DNA of 5,114 nt. Origin: Methanothrix harundinacea (GTDB taxonomy: Archaea; Halobacteriota; Methanosarcinia; Methanotrichales; Methanotrichaceae). Positions 1 to 5,114 of this stretch are shown in pieces; position 1 is the first letter of the stretch, and each line of letters starts with the position of its first letter. The position numbers were made by a program, and so were the translations under genes. The DNA is taken from contig DAQG01000005.1 of the NCBI GenBank assembly GCA_002502785.1, forward strand, positions 1-5,114, given 5' to 3'. A model generated the notes under the pieces. The model saw nothing but the letters and a program-made list of their open reading frames with translations, was not told the DNA's origin and did no database searches.

Positions 1-742
1 AAAATCTGGAGAGGGGTATAAATTATAGCATGATATACCTCTATATATCCAAAATTAGTCTTGATACGAATATCGCCCTAGCCTTCAAAAGTTAATATTA
101 TTTTGCATTCTTTCTTTTCTCCATTTGGTGAAAGGCCGTCCCATAAATCTTTAGCATTGTCTTTAGCTGTTTGAAATCCTAACAATAGAAGATCATTGGG
201 TGATAATTTTCTACCGTATCTATTTATATATAGTTTTGTTTCTGGTGTAATCCCAGAATTATCGTTTTAAATCTATTAAATTCTCCCTCATCTGGAGTAT
301 TCAGCTCAACTTTGTATATCCTAAAATTAGGTCGATTGAAATATAAATACTTAAAACTAAACCAATGGGAAATCTCTTGATAATCTATTTCAGCCATAGT
401 TCTTAATGTGATACCCTTCGCCTCTGCTTTTGTTATTGCTGGGCCAGAGAATCCTGTTGATGATACTGCTAAAACTTTATCAGCACCAACACTGTCTCTT
501 TTCGTTGCTAACTCCTCAATCCATTTAACATCTTGAACCTTATGGCTATAGTCTCGGCATTCTACTACTACTAAGATTTCGGATGATCCGATTTGACTTC
601 TAAGTGAAATATCAATCTCTCGTGGTTCTCCTGTGTCTTTGTCAGGTATATAATCAGGAGATGTGATCGCAACGCCCTTCGGCCCCAAGAGTCCCTCAAA
701 ATTCGACACTAGTTTCTCTAGATCTCGGCCTTTTCTCGTCAT
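1..742 (-). pseudogene. PD-(D/E)XK (Mrr-like) restriction endonuclease-family gene, frameshifted, with internal TAG; runs off left edge
   Basis: The intact 5' part starts at ATG 742 and encodes 172 residues before a TAA at 224-226. It reads as an Mrr-like nuclease domain: an N-terminal helix with E9, then D44 in REIDISL, then a hydrophobic strand ending in E61-C62-R63 (VVVECRDY), a D...ExK-type active site with Arg in the Lys position, then WIEEL and a VSSTGFSGPA segment. Such proteins cleave or bind DNA, often modified or foreign DNA. At the A4 run (plus-strand T's at 265-268) one extra A would join the frame to a further protein-like stretch (NDNSGITPETKLYINRYGRK, then LSPNDLLLLGFQTAKDNAKD and on) ending at TAG 78-80. 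The same frame stays open beyond the TAG to base 1 (for example IRIKTNFGYIEVYHA). I infer a decaying gene with two lesions; a sequencing error could explain the first. The AT-rich composition, unlike the GC-rich genes to the right, suggests acquisition by transfer. The nuclease assignment is fairly safe; the substrate is unknown. Confidence 0.7.
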
Positions 743-767
743 ACGACTAATTGGACTTAATGCATTC

Positions 768-776
768 TATATTAAA
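768..776 (-). promoter_or_regulatory. Putative archaeal TATA box of the restriction-like gene
   Basis: The minus strand reads TTTAATATA here, centred about 30 bases before the ATG at 742. That is the usual archaeal box A distance for a leaderless or very short-leader transcript. I see no strong Shine-Dalgarno sequence before this ATG, which fits a leaderless start. It lies in an AT-rich stretch, so chance occurrence is possible. Confidence 0.4.
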
Positions 777-781
777 TAATC

Positions 782-934
782 ATGTGGCTATCCGTAGATG
801 AATTGCGGGCAGATATTGCGAAGCTCGGTGAAGCCGATACCCGCTTCTGGCAGTTTGCCAGGCTTAGGCCTCATCTTTGCTCCCTCACGAAGACCGTCCT
901 CCCGTCGTACCTGATTCGGAGGATCCGGTGGTAG
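782..934 (+). other. Possible small ORF or gene fragment of unknown origin (50 codons)
   Basis: A plus-strand frame from ATG 782 to TAG 932-934 would give a 50-residue peptide starting MWLSVDELRADIAKLGEADT. The first 30 or so residues look protein-like (an amphipathic helix, then RFWQFARLRPHL). The last third is simply antisense to the end of the UPF0248 gene, which argues against an intact gene. I do not recognise the sequence and see no clear ribosome binding site. It could be a remnant of a gene cut off here, or chance. It accounts for most of the 128-base gap between the two minus-strand genes. Confidence 0.15.
847..861 (-). terminator. Hairpin downstream of UPF0248, possible weak terminator
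   Basis: CTGGCA and TGCCAG form a perfect 6-bp stem with a 3-base loop, ten bases beyond the UPF0248 stop codon on the minus strand. No T-run follows in the direction of transcription, and archaeal termination normally relies on T-runs, so this may be an RNA 3'-end structure or coincidence. Confidence 0.2.
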
Positions 935-1209
935 GGTATCATCGTCTCGCCGTAGGTGAAAAAAGACCTGCCGAGGGAGATCTCGCTCGCCCTGATGGTG
1001 ATCTTGTCCTTCGGCGCTCCCCGGTGGAGGACGTCGATCTCGCACTTCTCCATATCCAGGCCCCGCCACTTGATCTCGTTTAAGATATGCCTGGGGTGTC
1101 TTCCCTCCGGCTCGAAATCTGCCAAAATCAGATCCCCTCGTTCTCGTCTCCTTTTTCTCTTCTTCGTTTTCTCGTGTCCTCTTTCTCTTCTCCTCGCCCT
1201 CTTCTTCAC
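871..1209 (-). CDS. UPF0248 family protein (MJ1316 / DUF504 domain) with basic N-terminal tail
   Basis: This 112-residue protein carries the family hallmarks in order: HPRHILNEIKW at 38-48, the HRGAP motif at 62-66, LGRSFF at 79-84 and MIPYHRILRI at 90-99. These mark UPF0248, the MJ1316 domain, which comparative genomics has proposed to recognise RNA ends such as cyclic phosphates; the biochemical role is not settled. Family members are commonly about 80 residues. Here roughly 25 extra N-terminal residues are almost all Arg, Lys and Glu, which could add RNA affinity. The start chosen is GTG 1209, with a purine-rich GGAGAGG immediately upstream. In-frame TTG at 1125 or CTG at 1131 would give a shorter protein starting near residue 26-28, closer to the family's usual length, so the start is uncertain. 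It is divergent from alanyl-tRNA synthetase, with 106 bases between the starts, consistent with a role in RNA metabolism but not proof of one. Confidence 0.85.
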   Translation of the reverse strand: MKKRARRRERGHEKTKKRKRRRERGDLILADFEPEGRHPRHILNEIKWRGLDMEKCEIDVLHRGAPKDKITIRASEISLGRSFFTYGETMIPYHRILRIRYDGRTVFVREQR

Positions 1210-1315
1210 CCTCTCCTTCTTTTGCTCCTCCTATTTTTCACCAGCCCTTGAGAAAGCCTTTTTAGGGGATCGGGCTATTCGTCCTCTCATTCTCTTTACA
1301 TCGGACTTGATCGAC
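1210..1315. promoter_or_regulatory. Divergent intergenic region between UPF0248 and alaS
   Basis: These 106 bases must hold both promoters. Candidate box A elements are weak: CTTTTTAG around 1258-1265 for alaS, about 50 bases before its ATG, and GAAAAATAG on the minus strand around 1231-1239, about 26 bases before the UPF0248 GTG. The left half is almost pure pyrimidine on the plus strand. No operator-like repeat is evident. Confidence 0.3.
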
Positions 1316-4078
1316 ATGTTCCCCGAGGACGCTTACAACCTGGACTTCTTCAAAGAGGAGGGCTTTCACCGCAAAACCTGCGAGAAATGCGGCGGCCGTT
1401 TCTGGACGAGAGACCCGGCCAGGACCACCTGCGGAGACCCTCCCTGCGACCCCTACACCTTCATAGGTTCCCCGGTCTTCAAGCGAGAGATCGAGCTGGA
1501 CGAGATGCGCGAGCACTACCTCTCCTTCTTCGAGGAGAAGGGCCACACCCGGATCAAAAGGTACCCGGTCATCGCCCGGTGGAGAGACGACATCTACCTC
1601 ACCATAGCCTCCATCGCCGACTTTCAGCCCTTCATCACCTCGGGGCTCGTCCCGCCGCCCGCAAACCCCCTCACCGTCTCCCAGCCCTGCATCAGGCTCG
1701 ACGACCTCGACTCCGTCGGTAGGAGCGGCCGTCACCTCACCACCTTCGAGATGATGGCCCACCACGTCTTCAACACCCCGGAGAAGGAGATCTACTGGAA
1801 GGACAGGACCGTCGCCCTCTGCGACGAGCTTCTCCTGGGCCTGGGCGCAGACCCTCTTGCAGTGACCTACAAGGAGTCGCCCTGGGCCGGCGGTGGAAAC
1901 GCAGGCCCCAGCGTCGAGGTGATGATGGGGGGCCTGGAGCTTGCAACCCTCGTCTTCATGGACATGAAGGTCTCGGCCAAGGGTGAGTACGAGATCAAGG
2001 GCGAGCGGTACTCGAAGATGCCAAACTACATCGTCGATACCGGCTACGGCCTTGAGAGGTTCGTCTGGGCCTCTAAGGGTTCACCCACCATCTACGACGC
2101 CATATTCCCCGACGTCGTAGATCACATATCAGAGCTTGCGGGGCTTGAGTCCTCCATCTCTGACGACGAAAGGTCACGCATTTTGGCCCACAACGCCCGC
2201 CTTGCGGGGATGGTGGACCTGGAGGATGCGAGCCTACGGGACCTGCGGGCGAAGATCGCCTCAGACATCGGCATCTCGGCGGAGAAGCTCGACGAGATAA
2301 TAACGCCCCTCGAGCGGATATACGCAGTCGCAGATCACACAAGGTGTCTAGCCTACATGCTCGGTGACGGGATCATCCCCTCCAACGTCAAGGCCGGCTA
2401 CCTTGCAAGGCTCGTGATCAGAAGGACCCTCAGACAGATGAAAGACCTCGGGATCGATCTCCCCCTCTCCGACCTCGTCTCGATGCAGCTGTCTAGGCTC
2501 GACTACTCAGACCTCGATGAGCGGCTCGACACCATTGTGGAGATCATGGACCAGGAGGAGGAAAGGTACGCCGAAACCCTGGAGAAGGGACGCAGGCTGG
2601 TGAAAAGGATCGCCGAGGGCTACGGGAAGAAGAACGAAAAGATACCCCTCTCGGAGATGATCTCCCTCTACGACTCCCACGGCATCCCGCCGGAGATTGC
2701 CCAGGAGGCAGCAATGGAGGCGGGCGTCGAGGTCGACCTTCCCGACAACTTCTACTCACGGGTTGCGAGCACCCACATCAAGTCTGAGAAGGAAGAGAAA
2801 GAAGAGGTGACGATCGACCTTCCTGAGACCCGTCGGATGTTCTACGAGCGGCCCATGGAGAGGAAGTTCAAGGCGAAGGTCCTCGATGTCGTCGACGGAA
2901 ACGTGATCCTGGACCAGACCCTCTTCTACCCCGAAGGTGGCGGCCAGCCAGGAGACCGCGGCCTGATCAGAAAGGAATCGAAGGTTTTCCGGGTCTCCGA
3001 CGTCCAGTCGGCAGGAAAGGTCGTTCTCCACAAGATAGACGAGGAGGAGTCTGCATCTGCAACAGCCGAGATCGAACCGGGAGACTCGATCGAGGGCGAG
3101 ATCGACATGACTCGGAGGCTCGCCCACGCAAGACACCACACCGCGGCCCACATCATCCACGACTCGGCAAAGAAGGTTCTGGGAAGCCACATCTGGCAGG
3201 CCGGAGCCCAAAAGTGGGAGGACAGGGCGAGGCTCGACATCTCCCACTACAAGCGGATATCCCGGGACGAGCTGAAGGAGATCGAGATCATCGCCAACAG
3301 GACGGTGATGGAGAACGTGTCGATATCCACCGGCTGGCTGGAGCGGTCCGAGGCCGAGAAGAGGTTCGGCTTCGAGCTCTACCAGGGAGGAGTTCCCCCA
3401 GGAAAGAGCATCAGGGTCGTCCAGGTGGGATCGGACGTCGAGGCCTGCGCCGGGACCCACTGCACCAACACCGGGATGGTCGGGCCCATCAAGATCCTCA
3501 GGACCGAGAGGGTCCAGGACGGGGTCGAGAGGATCGAATTTGCGGCCGGGGAGGCCGCCGTCCTGAGGGGCCAAGAGAGAGACGACCTCCTCTTCGGTGC
3601 CTCAGACACTCTGAGCGTCCCGCCCGAGCAGCTCCCAAAGACCGCCTCCCGTTTCTTCGAGGAGTGGAAGGACCTGCGGAAGGAGACGGCCCGCCTCAAA
3701 GAGGACCTGGCGCGGGCCCAGATGGAGGGCTTGACCGGCAAGGCCGTCGAGGTCGCAGGTCTCTCGGTCGTCGTCCAGATCGTCGAGAACGCCGACGTCG
3801 AGGAGCTGATAAAGGCCGCCTCCATGATCTCGGGGAAGGATTACGTCGCCATCCTCGGAAGCGAGAAGGGCGGGGCTAAGATCGTCGCTGCCGTCGGTAA
3901 GACGGGTTTGGCCAGAGGCCTTGCGGCCGGGGAGATCGTCAAGGCCGCGACGAAGGTAGTGGGCGGCGGGGGTGGAGGAAAGCCCGAAATCGCCCAGGGA
4001 GGAGGCCCCCGGGCGGAGAAGCTGGCAGAGGCTTTGGTGGCGGGACTGGCAATGGTTCGGTCCGCCTCCAGGGCCTGA
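1316..4078 (+). CDS. alaS: Alanyl-tRNA synthetase, archaeal type (EC 6.1.1.7)
   Basis: This cytosolic class II enzyme activates alanine with ATP and charges tRNA-Ala; its editing domain removes wrongly attached serine or glycine. The protein has 920 residues, normal for archaeal AlaRS. In order: an archaeal N-terminal extension with putative zinc cysteines C22, C25, C39 and C44 (TCGDPPCDPY); the class II catalytic core, about residues 55-260, including TVSQPCIRLDDLD and GYGLERFVW; a tRNA-recognition helical region to about 490; the editing domain with GGGQPGD at 541-547, the metal-binding H608-x3-H612 and C711-x3-H715 (CAGTHC); then a short coiled segment (about 780-805) and the C-terminal DHHA1/C-Ala domain ending in the glycine-rich GGGGGGKPEIAQGGG (883-897). 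No key residue is missing. The frame is open upstream to at least 956, but ATG 1316 gives the family's typical MFPEDAY start and avoids overlap with the divergent gene. No clear Shine-Dalgarno precedes it. It appears to be transcribed alone, with a terminator directly downstream. Confidence 0.97.
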   Translation: MFPEDAYNLDFFKEEGFHRKTCEKCGGRFWTRDPARTTCGDPPCDPYTFIGSPVFKREIELDEMREHYLSFFEEKGHTRIKRYPVIARWRDDIYLTIASIADFQPFITSGLVPPPANPLTVSQPCIRLDDLDSVGRSGRHLTTFEMMAHHVFNTPEKEIYWKDRTVALCDELLLGLGADPLAVTYKESPWAGGGNAGPSVEVMMGGLELATLVFMDMKVSAKGEYEIKGERYSKMPNYIVDTGYGLERFVWASKGSPTIYDAIFPDVVDHISELAGLESSISDDERSRILAHNARLAGMVDLEDASLRDLRAKIASDIGISAEKLDEIITPLERIYAVADHTRCLAYMLGDGIIPSNVKAGYLARLVIRRTLRQMKDLGIDLPLSDLVSMQLSRLDYSDLDERLDTIVEIMDQEEERYAETLEKGRRLVKRIAEGYGKKNEKIPLSEMISLYDSHGIPPEIAQEAAMEAGVEVDLPDNFYSRVASTHIKSEKEEKEEVTIDLPETRRMFYERPMERKFKAKVLDVVDGNVILDQTLFYPEGGGQPGDRGLIRKESKVFRVSDVQSAGKVVLHKIDEEESASATAEIEPGDSIEGEIDMTRRLAHARHHTAAHIIHDSAKKVLGSHIWQAGAQKWEDRARLDISHYKRISRDELKEIEIIANRTVMENVSISTGWLERSEAEKRFGFELYQGGVPPGKSIRVVQVGSDVEACAGTHCTNTGMVGPIKILRTERVQDGVERIEFAAGEAAVLRGQERDDLLFGASDTLSVPPEQLPKTASRFFEEWKDLRKETARLKEDLARAQMEGLTGKAVEVAGLSVVVQIVENADVEELIKAASMISGKDYVAILGSEKGGAKIVAAVGKTGLARGLAAGEIVKAATKVVGGGGGGKPEIAQGGGPRAEKLAEALVAGLAMVRSASRA

Positions 4079-4080
4079 AA

Positions 4081-4116
4081 TCTCTTTTTTTACTTTTGTT
4101 CCCTCTTCTAGGGAAC
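4081..4116 (+). terminator. T-rich and hairpin terminator of alaS
   Basis: Immediately after the alaS stop the plus strand reads TCTCTTTTTTTACTTTTGTT, the kind of T-tract that ends archaeal transcripts. At 4098-4104 and 4110-4116 GTTCCCT and AGGGAAC form a perfect 7-bp stem with a 5-base loop. The T-tract precedes the hairpin, unlike bacterial intrinsic terminators, so the T-tract is the likelier signal and the hairpin may stabilise the 3' end. Confidence 0.6.
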
Positions 4117-4236
4117 GGCGCTGCCCAAAGGTCTCGGAAGAGGCGGTCGAAAACCCGTGGTTGTCTCGCGAGAGCCGGAGCTGAAGGTGGCAGCTATGGT
4201 CCGAAGTCGCAAACGAAAAGTCGTGATAAATCGTCG

Positions 4237-4575
4237 TTATCTGTGAGCTGCAACGTAGGTGAAGGGGTCGCGGTTCCGCCAGTACCTGGCCATGTATATC
4301 AGATCTGCCTGCATCTCCGAATCGTCCACCCCAAGCCTCATCATAATGGCTTTGATTTCACGGCGGCTGTAGCTGCTGCTGCACAAAAACTCGGCGACTA
4401 TCTCCATGAGGTCTTTGTAAGATAGCTTCGCCTCGTCCTGAAAAACGTCTACGAGAAGCGAAAGGACAGGAGGGCTTAAGGAGTCGCAGTCGATCCTGAT
4501 CCCCATCCTTTTGCTCACCACGTTCTCCAATCTTCTAAGGTCTTTAGCATCAAAACTGCCTTGTAGCATTTGCAT
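4237..4575 (-). CDS. Uncharacterised small helical protein
   Basis: I do not recognise a family. The protein (112 residues from ATG 4575) appears all-helical: likely helices at AKDLRRLENVVSKRM, PPVLSLLVDVFQDEA, YKDLMEIVAEFL, RREIKAIMMRLG and MQADLIYMARYW. It has no signal peptide or membrane segment, and only two or three cysteines with no zinc-type pairing. Three starts are possible. GTG 4638 would add 21 residues of unconvincing sequence, but lies about 30 bases from a good TATA box, as in leaderless genes. ATG 4575 and ATG 4569 follow a GGGGGTG Shine-Dalgarno-like stretch (4583-4577), and ATG 4569 has the best spacing (7 bases). GC content and codon use resemble alaS more than the flanking AT-rich DNA, so this is probably a resident gene. 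It is convergent with alaS. The 158 bases between them hold the alaS terminator and nothing else I can identify. Confidence 0.65.
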   Translation of the reverse strand: MQMLQGSFDAKDLRRLENVVSKRMGIRIDCDSLSPPVLSLLVDVFQDEAKLSYKDLMEIVAEFLCSSSYSRREIKAIMMRLGVDDSEMQADLIYMARYWRNRDPFTYVAAHR

Positions 4576-4580
4576 GCACC

Positions 4581-4601
4581 CCCGAAATCCTTCATTTCGG
4601 G
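4581..4601 (-). promoter_or_regulatory. Leader hairpin abutting the Shine-Dalgarno of the uncharacterised gene
   Basis: On the minus strand CCCGAAAT and ATTTCGGG form a perfect 8-bp stem with a 5-base loop (GAAGG). The 3' arm supplies three of the five G's of the GGGGGTG Shine-Dalgarno-like sequence just upstream of ATG 4575/4569. If translation starts at either ATG, the hairpin would partly hide the ribosome binding site. If it starts at GTG 4638, the hairpin lies within coding sequence and means less. Confidence 0.4.
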
Positions 4602-4641
4602 TCGTGTGGTGCGGGTCCAAATATCCAGTGTTCCGCACAAA

Positions 4642-4655
4642 CCATTATCTAATGG
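4642..4655. promoter_or_regulatory. Palindrome at the predicted transcription start of the uncharacterised gene
   Basis: CCATTA-TC-TAATGG is a perfect 6-bp inverted repeat with a 2-base centre. It begins nine bases downstream of the minus-strand TATA box and covers the expected transcription start, a position where archaeal repressors often bind. The operator role is inferred from position only. Confidence 0.3.
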
Positions 4656-4663
4656 CGTCAAGT

Positions 4664-4672
4664 TATTTATAA
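4664..4672 (-). promoter_or_regulatory. TATA box of the uncharacterised minus-strand gene
   Basis: The minus strand reads TTATAAATA, close to the archaeal box A consensus. The expected start of transcription, about 25 bases downstream, is near 4643, giving about 5 bases of leader to GTG 4638 or about 70 to the ATGs. It lies back to back with the plus-strand box at 4678. Confidence 0.5.
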
Positions 4673-4677
4673 CTTTC

Positions 4678-4686
4678 TTATATAAA
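4678..4686 (+). promoter_or_regulatory. Plus-strand TATA box, divergent
   Basis: TTATATAAA is a strong archaeal box A match. It is centred 30 bases before the ATG at 4712 of the 13-codon minigene, the right spacing for a leaderless transcript. It is separated from the opposing minus-strand box by only five bases, so the two promoters would compete or be co-regulated. Confidence 0.45.
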
Positions 4687-4711
4687 TTGGTATCAGCTTA
4701 TAATATCAACA

Positions 4712-4753
4712 ATGATTGAGGATTTCGAAGAGGATTTCGAAAAACCCCTATAA
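4712..4753 (+). other. 13-codon minigene MIEDFEEDFEKPL, possibly the stub of an interrupted gene
   Basis: ATG 4712 to TAA 4751-4753 encodes an acidic peptide whose centre is EDFE repeated twice, because of a perfect tandem 12-bp repeat. A good TATA box lies 30 bases upstream. It could be a real leader peptide, the 5' stub of a gene cut off by the insertion sequence to the right, or chance. Too short to judge by content. Confidence 0.2.
4718..4741 (+). repeat. Perfect tandem 12-bp repeat GAGGATTTCGAA
   Basis: The two units are 4718-4729 and 4730-4741. The first 11 bases of the unit recur in inverted orientation at 4819-4829 (TCGAAATCCTC), followed by a looser inverted copy at 4830-4839 (CGAAAATCCT). 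The arrangement resembles paired binding sites or an imperfect inverted repeat at the edge of a mobile element. Confidence 0.6.
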
Positions 4754-4852
4754 TTCCCAAAATTTAGCCCATCCATATTTAAGGTGTATTTAAACGAAGG
4801 CACTCGACCGGAGGTTAATCGAAATCCTCCGAAAATCCTAATTATAGTAATG

Positions 4853-4860
4853 TTTAAATT
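4853..4860 (+). promoter_or_regulatory. Putative TATA box of the transposase
   Basis: TTTAAATT is centred about 26 bases before ATG 4883, suitable for a short-leader or leaderless transcript. An inverted repeat, AATTGT (4857-4862) and ACAATT (4870-4875), overlaps it and spans the region between box and start. In such AT-rich DNA both may be chance. Confidence 0.35.
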
Positions 4861-4882
4861 GTATTAATAACAATTAATTATT

Positions 4883-5114
4883 ATGAATACCTTTGCAGCC
4901 TGGGCTTTCCGAGAAGTTTACAGTAAGCAGAAATCTGAGAACCGCCTCTTGCAGATAGTTGATATCATAGACTGGAAGCCTATTCGCGAGCTACTTGAGG
5001 AGATGTACAAGAACAAAAGCGAGACAGGTGGTCGGCCTAATTGCGACGTCTTGATTATGTTGCGGATTCTGATACTTGAGGAATGGTACGGATTAAGCGA
5101 CCTTGAAGTAGTGA
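4883..5114 (+). CDS. IS5-family transposase, N-terminal part (runs off right edge)
   Basis: The first 77 codons are open to the window edge. The protein begins MNTFAAWAFREVYSKQ, and residues 49-74 (GGRPNCDVLIMLRILI, then WYGLSDLE) match the DUF772-type N-terminal region of IS5-family DDE transposases, where GGRP is followed by an aliphatic helix and a GLSD motif. The catalytic DDE residues lie beyond the window. Such enzymes move their insertion sequence by cut-and-paste. The start is ATG 4883, with no ribosome binding site and a TATA-like box 26 bases upstream. More AT-rich than alaS, as expected for a mobile gene. Whether it is intact cannot be seen. Confidence 0.85.
   Translation, partial: MNTFAAWAFREVYSKQKSENRLLQIVDIIDWKPIRELLEEMYKNKSETGGRPNCDVLIMLRILILEEWYGLSDLEVV

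Larger units (their letters stand above)
4639..4882 (+). mobile_element. Intergenic region probably containing the left end of an IS5-family element
   Basis: The transposase upstream region must contain the left terminal inverted repeat. Without the right end I cannot place it. The change in composition and the truncated-looking minigene make somewhere between about 4742 and 4830 plausible. No target-site duplication can be assigned from one end. Confidence 0.3.

Noticed and set aside
788..1069. 93-codon minus-strand frame overlapping UPF0248
   Set aside because: Most of it is a shifted-frame shadow of UPF0248; only the last 28 codons lie outside, and they show no family resemblance.
956..1315. 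Upstream 120-codon extension of the alaS reading frame
   Set aside because: It is antisense to UPF0248, is low-complexity Ser/Leu/Phe-rich sequence from a pyrimidine tract, and the family starts at MFPEDAY.
2756..3574. Long antisense frame (272 codons) within alaS
   Set aside because: It is the usual open antisense frame of a GC-rich gene; the sense strand encodes the intact AlaRS editing domain.
3214..3879. 221-codon plus-strand frame inside alaS
   Set aside because: A +1 shadow rich in Arg, Gly and Asp, which reflects GC-rich codons read out of phase.
4117..4236. Possible small RNA between alaS and the next gene
   Set aside because: There are short inverted repeats (such as TCTCGCGAGA), but no tRNA fold, no convincing C/D boxes and no promoter; nothing supports an RNA gene.
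1..5114. CRISPR array, rRNA or tRNA genes, or a multi-gene defence system
   Set aside because: No regularly spaced repeats and no tRNA or rRNA sequence are visible, and the only defence-like gene is a single broken nuclease without recognisable partners in the window.

Overview
The window looks like a piece of a euryarchaeal methanogen chromosome. The central gene is an unmistakable archaeal-type alanyl-tRNA synthetase. Beside it is a UPF0248/MJ1316-domain protein, a family typical of Archaea. The core genes are GC-rich, and promoter-like sequences are archaeal TATA boxes rather than bacterial -35/-10 pairs. The Methanothrix (Methanosaeta) branch of the Methanosarcinales is my best guess from the protein character; it is an inference, not shown by any single marker.

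Layout. (1) Bases 1-780 are AT-rich and hold a minus-strand PD-(D/E)XK, Mrr-like restriction nuclease gene. It appears broken: a one-base frameshift in an A-run near base 265, and then an in-frame TAG at 78-80, interrupt a reading frame that otherwise continues off the left edge. (2) Bases 871-1209, minus strand, encode a small UPF0248 (MJ1316 domain) protein with a very basic N-terminal tail. (3) Bases 1316-4078, plus strand, encode alanyl-tRNA synthetase (920 residues), divergent from UPF0248 and followed at once by a T-rich, hairpin-containing terminator. (4) Bases 4237-4575, minus strand, encode a small uncharacterised helical protein, with a TATA box, a palindrome at the predicted transcription start, and a hairpin over its likely ribosome binding site. 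(5) Bases 4639-4882 are an AT-rich intergenic region with two back-to-back TATA boxes, a 13-codon minigene made of a tandem 12-bp repeat, and four copies of an 8-bp motif in both orientations. (6) From 4883 to the right edge runs the start of an IS5-family transposase.

How it fits together: AlaRS and the UPF0248 protein are chromosomal backbone genes concerned with tRNA or RNA. They are flanked on both sides by AT-rich, mobile or decaying material (restriction-like remnant on the left, insertion sequence on the right). I see no convincing new multi-gene system here. The points most worth checking are the double lesion in the nuclease gene, the repeated GGATTTCG motif, and the leader hairpin of the uncharacterised gene.
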